Assembly (NCBI GenBank): GCA_950295325.1
Contig: OX485806.1
Span: 58,769,169-58,833,168, forward strand
DNA length: 64,000 nucleotides
Reading direction: 5' to 3'
Source: Polytrichum commune
Taxonomy: Eukaryota; Streptophyta; Polytrichopsida; Polytrichales; Polytrichaceae
Shown one piece after another: positions 55,776 through 64,000 of this stretch. Both the position numbers and the translations under genes were made by a program. A model generated the notes under the pieces. The model made no database searches. It was not told the origin of the DNA and worked only from the letters and a program-made list of their open reading frames with translations. The first letter of the stretch is position 1. Every line of letters begins with the position of its first letter.

Positions 55776-56540
55776 TTGGAGTTTATCGGGAGTGAAATCG
55801 AAGACTTGAAGAACCTTTTGAAGAACTTGAAGATTGGAAGTCCTCGAAACCTAAGGACCGCAAAGCGAGAAGACTTGAAGACTTTTAAAGGACTCAAAGT
55901 CCGGAGAGCTTCGAGACTGAAGGTCCACGGGACTGAAGGACCGCGAGACCGAAGGCGGGAAGACTCGAAGACTCAAAGACCTTTTGAAGAAATCGAAGAC
56001 CGGAAGGCTTCAACCGCAAGGCGAGAAGACTTGAAGACTTTTTGAAGGACTGAGACTGAAGGCCCGCGAGATCAAGACTGGAGGCCCGCGAGACCAAGAC
56101 TGGAGGCCCGTGTGTCCAAGACCGGAGGTCGCAAGAATGAAGACACTTTGAAGACCGAAGACTAAGAAGATTTTGTAGGCCGAAGACTAAGAAGATTTTA
56201 TAGGCCAAAGGCTAAGGAGATTTTCAAGACCAAACTCTAAGAAGGTTTCTTTTCAAGACTAAAGGCATTTTTGGAAACTAAAGGATTTCTTTTCAAGACT
56301 AAGGAGTTTCTTTCACGACGAAGGCATTTCAAAGAGATTGAAAATTCCTTCAAGATTAAGGGAAAAAAGAACTTGAAGAAGAATCGCTTGAAGAATGAAG
56401 ACCAGAGGAACCTTTCAAGACCGGAGGATTGAAACTCCCAATTAGAGAAGTCAAAGGGAAACTAGACAAAAGAAACTCTAGTAATTGAAGACATTAAGAA
56501 GGCTTTAAGCCATCATTCGAGAATAAGAGAATTCGAAGAC
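55776..56540 (+). repeat. GA-rich degenerate tandem repeat
   Basis: Repeats of GAAGACTTGAAGAC, ACTGAAGG/CCCGCGAGAC and AGACTAAGAAGATTTT words with irregular 15-40 bp spacing. An 89-codon Lys/Arg/Leu frame at 55776 is a by-product of the repeat. Confidence 0.7.
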
Positions 56541-56940
56541 CATCAAGTAGTCAAATCTTACATTGAAGTTATTACATCATACCAATATAGATGGATTGTT
56601 AAATATGATTAATAAACACTCAAAAGTAAAAGATTGTGAACTTGATTGAGGATGATGGAATTCTAAATGAGGGCAAAAAGATTTAGAGGAATGAGAATTT
56701 GAATAGGAACTGGAACAAACTCTTTGATGAAAGAATTCTTGATGAATGAATAGGGAAATTCTTATACTTGAATACTATCTAAGTGAATGAACTTGCATTA
56801 GTGAGGAAGTATGCTTGAGACCTATGAAAGCTACATTCTTTTTTAATATAACATTCTTGGAATATTTGGAAGAATAGAAATGGTCTTAAGCATTCAAACC
56901 ATGAAAGACATTGTATACAAGAATGAAGTTCTTTTAAATA
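56541..56940. other. AT-rich non-coding DNA
   Basis: No gene or clear repeat. Confidence 0.5.
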
Positions 56941-57752
56941 CACTTAACCTTGACATTAGGATTTAGGGGAACATAAACTTGCAAACCTAGGTCATCTGCT
57001 CCTTGAGAGTTCAAAAGAGCACGGAAGCAAAATGTCACGAATCTAAATAATAGTATACAAGCAACCACCTTCATAGAAATGGAAACCTAAAAAGGTCTAA
57101 TTTTGGTGGGAGTGACTTCCATGTAAACCGGTTCAGCAGCGGGTTACACCGTCTAAGGCTGAGGGTTCAAGGTGGCCTCGACAGAAGCAAGGGCTACTGA
57201 AGTCTCATCACAAATGCCTACATTGCCGTGGCAAGGGAATTCCCCATTGCTAGCCCACCAGTGTAAGCGGAGGGGATGGTCTCGGTTGGCTGCGGAGAGA
57301 AAGTGACATCAGACTAACCCAACGCGGAAGCCATGAGGGAGCTACAGGTTACTTAGAAGACTGCGACGCCGACAATTCAAGAGAGGGATGGAGGTTACTA
57401 GGCTGCAGCGCATCGTTGTTGCAAGGGTCGCCCCAACCGGGTGCTCACACTGTGGGGGTAGCGGATATATCCGAGGGTGAGTAAGAGCAACTTAGGTAGG
57501 CAGAGGGTCTAGAGGATTGGACAATCAAACTTAGGGGTTCCGAAATGTTGTGTGGGATCCAAGGAACCTTGTGAGTTGTAAGAGCATTTATGAATGCTTG
57601 AAGAGTTTTAATAATAATAAAAAAGGTGTTATACACACCACTTCTCCCAATTCTTTGATTATGCTTGCACACGTGAATGATATGCTTGAATGTGGCACAT
57701 GATCCCTCACCCGGACTAGGACGCAATTGAAAGGTGGGGGTGATTGGGGCTC
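56941..57752 (+). repeat. Dispersed repeat family A, copy 3
   Basis: The two diagnostic blocks are at 56941-57183 and 57600-57752, in the same order as the inverted copy at 33328-32689. The DNA between (57184-57599) has no gene. The distal block ends AGGTGGGGGTGATTGGGGC, purine-rich and directly before an LTR B copy, so family A may be the 3' internal part of an LTR B element. Confidence 0.65.
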
Positions 57753-57761
57753 ACACCAACA

Positions 57762-58702
57762 ATATCGTGCACCTTTTCATGAAGAGTGCGTGCAACACCA
57801 TGGGCAAAAGGAGGATTCCTTAGTGATACCTAGGACTTGTGGCATTATTGGTGAGAAGGCCCAAGTGATTGTAGAGTGGGTGAAGGCCCCATGCGTTGAG
57901 AATGCCTCCCACCTATAGAGACTAGGAGTCACGAGGGTAAGGCCATGACTTATGAGTAGCTTATGGTGTCCGAATTCTACAATGCTTAAAACCACCTCAA
58001 CTAAAGGTGTGAGCTAAGAGATATGGCAATTTGAGTGGGGCACTGTCCTAGGACAGTGCCCTGGGACAGCAGTGACCTGGGAATGGCGCCCGCGACTGCC
58101 TAGGTTTGCACAACTATAACTTCCTCAATACTTGCCTCAATGGAGCAAATGAGGGGTCCTTCCACATCTACGCAAAACATGAATTTTAATAAAGTGGTTT
58201 CTTGATAGCATCAAAAATCATAAGAAGAAGTTATGGTGGTCTGAAGCTCTTTGGGGCTTCTAGCCCGAGCGGCTAAGGGAAAATGTCTACTTGGCCCCAA
58301 ACCTTTTAGAGAGACAAAATGATACATAACGGTGGGGTAAGGGCCCTACCCAAAGTCTTGGAGGTTTATATGGGTGAGGTGGTTTTGTCGACCGACCCAA
58401 CCCGGAGCATATTTGGTAACTATGCTTCGGGTTGTTATAATGTTGTTTTGGCAACATGATGATCAACTCCAAAGTGGACTTCCATGGATGAAAGTCCACA
58501 TCTCACCATTAGCCACCTACTAAGGGGAAAGTCTTGAATGTATGTGTAAAAGGGTTTGATGACCAAACCATGAGGTTGGAGGTCCACGGTATGGGGAGCT
58601 AACCATGCATGTACGTGGGATGTGCAAGTTAGCGCTCGTGGCACTTCCTGGAGTTGGATTCTGATGAAAATAAATTAAGGAAAGCTAGCAAGGGCTGCAA
58701 CA
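57762..58702 (+). mobile_element. LTR family B, second plus-strand copy
   Basis: It runs alongside 53227-54178 from ATCGTGCACCTTTTCATGAAG to GCAAGGGCTGCAACA. More diverged; no coding frames of note. Confidence 0.7.
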
Positions 58703-60497
58703 AATAATACAAAAGAAGAACATCCATGTAAGCTTGAAGATGATTGGTAAGAAATTGACTAAGAGAATTGGTAGTTTAGTTATCTCAATTTGGATGACAT
58801 TCTCAATCACTACAATACGGTCAGTCCTACAAACAAGTAGAGGTAGTGGAATTTTACAAATTTAAGCAAACCAAAGTGTCCTTATTTTGGTATTACATTG
58901 TAATTTCTACAACTCATTGGGAGGTTATAATTAATTTTACACTCAATCGTCCTTACATCATATAAATTAGGATTCATGTATATGATATAATGTTAATACC
59001 ATAAAATATAAAGTTTTTTTTCTAAATGTTTAAAACATATAGGGAATTTTTGTTTACATATATATGGACATATTCTTTTCAAATTTTGTAATAAAAATAT
59101 AATATATAAAAATTCAAAATTTATGAATATAGTATGGATTATATAAATGATGTTTGTAGATAATTTTGAAGATATATTTGAAGGTTTATGATTTTTCAAA
59201 CACCCACTAACCACATACAATGATGAAATCCTAAATAACCTCATGTGTGCAAGGATGGTAAAATGGACCAAAAATTTCTCAAGTATAAATAATAGCAAAC
59301 TATTGTTTAGGTTGGATGTTTCTTCATGGTAATCCTTTATTAGTGTATTAAATACTCAAATGTGGATTACCAAGTTGAGATCGTAAAGATTTATCAATAA
59401 AATTAATGCTAATAAATAAAGAGAAACATTTGAATTTGGATGTAAATTTGAAGATCTTAATTATAATGATTTTCTAATATTCTTTGAATTCAGTATTACA
59501 TGAGGTCAATATCAAATAATTTTGTAAGAAATCATCATTTCAATTTATTTTATCATATTTTAAATAAAATTAAAACATCTATTTGTTAAATATCACCATT
59601 TGCACACCAATTGCTCCATCTTCTAGAATATGTAATTTTTTTGGAATTTGTTTTTCATCATAAGTACTAAGTTATGTCGATCAATCATTTTGCAAAATTC
59701 GATTAGTTTATTTTTACAAAAATAAAAGTTAATGTATTTTTTTGAATTAGTCTCACTTGCATCTTCATAAATATGTCATTGCATGTATTTTTCTATTAGA
59801 ATTATATCATATGATGCAAAACATGGTTTTAAATATTTACCTTTTAAAAATAAATAAGTTAACTATACTTAATGTATGCAATGATGATGTTAACACTATG
59901 GCGCACATGGTGAAAAAGGTATTCATAATGAATAAGGTTTTGGTGTTGAATATGCGGTGGATAGGATTTTGGCCATGCATAGGGTTCATCCACCTACATG
60001 CTTAAACCCTAGAAGTACTTAGAAGGATTCTCAAATTTCCCAAAAAAATAACACTCTAGCTTCCTTCATTTTTATAATCAACTAATTATGGAGGGTGTAC
60101 ATTGCCACCCTAATTATGTTTATCTTGTTAAGACCTTGTTACATTAAACAAATTCTCCTAACCAAAGGTTTCATTTGTTTTGAAGTCAATAAGTTCTTGT
60201 TCTCGTGCTTCTCAAACACCTTATTCTATACAACATTGGAGAAAATAATAAAATAAATTTCTTGCACAAGGTCAGCGAATGTTTTTTTACAAGCATTGTT
60301 GATAGAGTTGAACTTGTTAATTGTATGGTACTTGAAGTTTTGTGTGCAACATAAGAAACCTAGCCACGAACATTTAGGTGGTAGAATTGGGATATTAAAT
60401 GTTCGTACCTCCAACTTGTAGTTTTTGTCCTTTATATTGTAGAACTCCCATACATCTCAAAGAAACCATGATTTTCTTAATTTAAGACGCATGGTAT
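58703..60497. other. AT-rich non-coding DNA
   Basis: Very AT-rich; frames at 58993-59298, 59757-60005 and 60226-60414 are low-complexity. Nothing recognised. Confidence 0.5.
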
Positions 60498-62115
60498 GTA
60501 TGTTGAGGTCACCTCTCGGTCCTGTAGGTTTCCTCAGCCTTAGACGATCTAACCCATTATTGACCGCTTTGCCCAATCCTATAACTTAGGATATTAGGCT
60601 AGTTTATAAGCCTTTGACTCCATTTTATTTTCATTATTTTATATAGATCCGCCAATTACTAAGACCTCAAAATTTTAGGCCAATAGAGTGTTTTTAGGAT
60701 TTAATGGTATGGGAACCTACTAAAGGTAGTTCAAGAGCATTTTTTATTTCTTCATTTCATTTGGTTTTTTGTCGAATATGTCTGTCATGCCTTTTATTTT
60801 TTTATTTTTTTGTTGTTCAGTTCAACCTTCCAAATCATCTTGGGATTGCATGCGTTTGACATGCTTTTGTTTTTTTTTTGCTCTCTATGTGTTGGTGATG
60901 TATTTTTTGTACTAGATTTCTCTTCACAATCAACCATGTATGCTATTTAGAGTGTTTTGAGATCATTGTCTTGGCCGGTTTCCTTAGCTCTGATGCCTCA
61001 CATGCACTTGATTGCTTATGGTTCATTGTTTCAAAACCTTGATCTTTTTGGTCTTGTGTATGTTGTTTTTCTCTTACCTAGTTTTCCATACCACCGATCA
61101 AACTTTCTTTGTCAATCTAAAGTCATCGTTCTTGGATAATTATGACTTTGTTAGTCCTCTATAAAGTGGTAACCAAACTCTCTGAACGTATAACACGTAC
61201 AACCAACTTTTTTGTAAATAATAATAACCTCAATGTTTGGTAGCGCTAGGGTCACATGACCCTATCATTTTTATTTTTATTTGTTCCAAAATTTGGAAAT
61301 TATCAAAGCTTATAATGCTTTTGGTAATTCCAAATTTTGTTTCTCAAAACCTATATGTAACATCCCATTTGTTTCCCTTCAAAAACTCTCAAAGTCTCAT
61401 CTTCATATGTCATTTGCATTTACCACATCAAGTTGTAGAATCTTCTAGGTCTTTCCCATATCATTTGATCATACTGGTTGTTTCCATACTTTGGGTAGAG
61501 CCACGACCAAATATTTGTGGTCATTTGATTTCTTTATTTTAGTTTTTTCTTGCTTACCTTGATGTTTCTTAAATTTTGGTCAACCCTTTGAGATCAATTC
61601 TCTCAAATTAGTTTTGAATGGCATTTTTTGCACCTGTTTTTTTTCACATACTTGTTTCCTAGGGAGATGGTGTTCTTCATCTATGTATTGTTGCAATCGG
61701 GTTCCCCAAGTTTGATACATGTTCATGTTGTCTATTTTAGTTCCAAGTGTTCGTTTATCATTTCTTTGCTTTTCAAAATATACAACGCATTGTTTAATTC
61801 ATATCATGTCACTTGAAACCCTTCTTAATGGCAATCAAACATTTACCTAGCCTTAATTTTCCTTAGTCATAAAATTGTGTGGCAGTTTCCAACATGGTCG
61901 CCAAAATGTTGAGGTCGCCTCTTGGTCTTGTAGGTTTCCTTAGCCTTAGATGGTCTAACTCGTTATTGATTGGTTTATATAATCTTATAACTTAGGAAAT
62001 TAGGTGAGCTCATAAGCCTTTGACTAGTTTTTATTTCCATAATTTTATGAAGATATGCCAATTACTTAAACCTTTACATTTTAGCCTAATAATGTGTCTT
62101 TAGGATTTCATAACT
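60498..62115. repeat. Pair of about 215-bp direct repeats 1.4 kb apart
   Basis: 60498-60715 and 61908-62115 both start TTGAGGTC and share GTAGGTTTCC, CTTAGCCTTAGA or CTCAGCCTTAGA, AAGCCTTTGACT, CCAATTACT and TTTTAGGATTT or CTTTAGGATTT words at about 75-80 percent similarity. The distal family A block is related. The arrangement resembles short LTRs of a small non-autonomous element, but no primer-binding site or target copy was confirmed. The DNA between has only low-complexity frames (60957-61816). Confidence 0.5.
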
Positions 62116-63617
62116 TATATATTTATGAGTAATAAACCCCTTAGAAATTGAGCCAATGGAAGCCTTAATTTCTAAGAGTGAGGAGGAATATCCTTAATTT
62201 CATGTCTTTTGGCCGCTTGCAAGCTTGAATTCACATTATTGAGTCGTGAAGAATCATTCTTGATTCTAATTCAAGTACAAATTCATTAAAAAAAATTATA
62301 AAAAAGGAGAGGAGGAGGCTTCAAGAGCCAGAGCCCCAGGTCGTTTCCAACAGCGCATGTCTACGGCAGCCGTCTGGCGGCATGTTGGCTGCTTGGGCTC
62401 GCAGCCCCTCCCCCGGCCCTCTCGTTTCCCATCCTTCTCCTCCCCCCATTCCTCCTCCCTTTACCTTTCTCTCCCCCCAGCCTACCGTCCCCCCTAGGTA
62501 GGCCCCCTATCTACCTTCCCGCCCCCCCCCCAGCCTACCCTATCCCTTATCTATGGGGGGTCTCCCCCCCTCCTACCCCCACCCCCTAGCCTAGGGACGC
62601 TCCCCGGCCCCCCTGCCAGCAGCCGACAGGTGGGGGGCCTTTTGAAAAAAAAACAAATTTAATTTTTGAAATTTTAGTTTCTTAACCAAATTTGAAATCT
62701 GGTGACAATAACTTGTCCAATAATAAGAATAAGAATAAGAATAATTAACATCCATTTAGAAGGGGATACATTCACAACCTTAGTGGTAGAAGGTAACATT
62801 CTTGAATCATCAAGATACATATTGGCAAAAGTATTTGCCAAGATTGTTTTGATCAATCAAGAATGGAAAGTGGGGGTTTAGGACATTGGATGCCATCATC
62901 CACAAATACCTTATCATCATTTAAGGTATTTTGGTTTTCGGAAGAAGAAGAATTCGCGAGAAGAGTTCGTGGGAGCATCCGGGAATACGCGGAGGGCGTG
63001 AGATTGTAGCGAATGTGCGGTTGGCTTATTAATCATTCGCAACAATTTGGGAGAGGTATTTGGAATAGGGGTGTTTTCATTTTCTTTTGATTAAAAAGAA
63101 AAATAAGGGGAAGACATTTAACCATCACATACTTGAATTATTGGGGGCAAGTTGTAAGCATTGGAATTCATTTGGGGATATATGTGTGGAATTGCTGAGG
63201 GATTGGAAGACTTGGCATGTAGAATCACCATTCAACTTAACAACCTAACTGTTAAGGGTGAATTGTATTTCGAAACACATATTTCGAAGATTTTTGGAAT
63301 TATAGAGGATTTTTTACGTTGTAGCGGAAGATAAGAGATGTGCTTATATGCAATTTTTTTTCCAAGACAACATGGATGTTTCATATTTGACTACCAACTG
63401 CAGGCGATTGCCGATTGTGTGTGGTCAATTTTCATTTTTACTTAAGTGTTGTTTGGGAAAGAGGATCAAGTGTTGTAATTGCATTGTTTTTTTGTATTTC
63501 GTCGTGGCACCTTCCCCCATGGCGGGCTGTGTTGTTGGCAATTGCCAACTTGCCCCAATTTGTGTTGTACAAGTTTGTGATAAGGTATTGTGGAAGTAAG
63601 ATCGGAGTGATGACCGA
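62116..63617. other. Non-coding DNA with a C-rich tract
   Basis: 62390-62640 is extremely C-rich on the plus strand (runs of 4-10 C), so the minus strand could form G-quadruplexes. The flanks are AT-rich. Small frames at 63348-63666 are not recognised. Confidence 0.5.
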
Positions 63618-64000
63618 TGTGAACCCTTACAGTGGTCCACCACTCTGCGGGATCACTTTTTATTAGGATGCTAGCATTAAATTTTAGAATTGATAGTGAA
63701 TTTAGATAAAATTAGTTCATTTAGCATTTAGCCTTGAAGAAGGAATGTGAATTACCGAGGACTTCGGGCCTTCAACCAGACGAAACAAAAATCTAGTGAA
63801 TGGTAAGGTTGGCCAAAATGAAAACTAAGTAATGCTAGAAAATAGCGAAGTGGAAAAAATATGCTAGCTAGTAAAAACAACTAGGTAAGATTTAAGTTAG
63901 TAGATCCTACCTAAGAAAATATTAGTTTATTAGTTAATATAGGCCACATAAGATAATTGGAGGTGTTTGGCGTAAGAAGGCAAAATCGACATGAAATTTT
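63618..64000. mobile_element. Third copy of LTR family S, cut by the window end
   Basis: TGTGAACCCTTACAGTGGTC, CACCACTCTGCGGGATCAC and the AGTTCATTTAGCATTTAGCC, CTAGCTAGTAAAAACAACTA and GGAGGTGTTTGGCGTAAGAA words follow 5414-5760 in order. There is an about 65-bp extra segment (GAATTACCGAGGACTTCGGG onward). More diverged than the other two copies. Confidence 0.85.

Overview
This is a transposon-dense eukaryotic (plant) window. Evidence: GT-AG introns, CACTA/EnSpm, Ty3/gypsy and tRNA-derived SINE sequences, decayed nuclear 18S and 28S rRNA fragments, short TTTAGGG-type telomeric runs, and long non-coding stretches. The kinase-like and transposon proteins look streptophyte. A non-seed land plant or charophyte alga is my guess, but the sequence does not fix the lineage. 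I see no clearly intact single-copy host gene.

Layout. 1-12.1 kb is a decayed CACTA-type element. It has captured pieces of a kinase gene and rDNA near its left side, a multi-exon TNP1/Ptta-like gene with many lesions (2.35-11.15 kb), a 2.97 kb solo LTR inserted in one exon (5414-8385), and a subterminal zone rich in GACTA-N4-TAGTC palindromes that ends with a CACTA terminal repeat at 12086.

12.47-31.25 kb is the most interesting part. A perfect 30-bp inverted repeat lies at 12464-12493 and 31228-31257, and the outermost symmetric bases read CACTATATTC. Between the ends lie two divergent genes. On the minus strand (13.0-17.4 kb) is a transposase-like protein with a D...D...GHTHDDID layout. 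On the plus strand (22.4-29.8 kb) is a five-exon gene whose exons join in phase to about 1654 codons: an N-terminal ParB/DGQHR-like domain, a class-beta DNA-methyltransferase-like domain, an acidic then proline-rich linker, and a C-terminal FCP1-like HAD phosphatase domain. Two further exons follow at 29.9-30.7 kb. A 22-bp palindrome (arms GTTTGGGTCG and CGACCCAAAC, two variable central bases) recurs about 30 times in introns, in the leader, inside the coding sequence and, in worn form, near the ends. A 1334-bp CACTA-ended insertion with a TTA target duplication interrupts exon 4; leaving it out restores the reading frame exactly.

31.3-44.7 kb is non-coding repeat: an inverted copy of dispersed family A, minisatellites, a second solo LTR (38680-41519) nested in a copy of LTR family B, and a 252-bp miniature version of the large element's two ends (42898-43149). 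44.7-47.5 kb holds a minus-strand gag-like coiled-coil reading frame broken by two frameshifts. 49.9-54.2 kb is a damaged Ty3/gypsy element (protease, RT, RNase H, truncated integrase, polypurine tract, LTR). 54.2-63.6 kb is repeat remnants and AT-rich DNA, and a third copy of the solo-LTR family runs off the window end.

Most likely reading: the 12.47-31.25 kb block is one large cargo-carrying DNA transposon whose transposase and ParB-methyltransferase-phosphatase fusion share one family of palindromic sites. The main alternative is two adjacent or nested relatives, because another left-end-like sequence lies at 20003.
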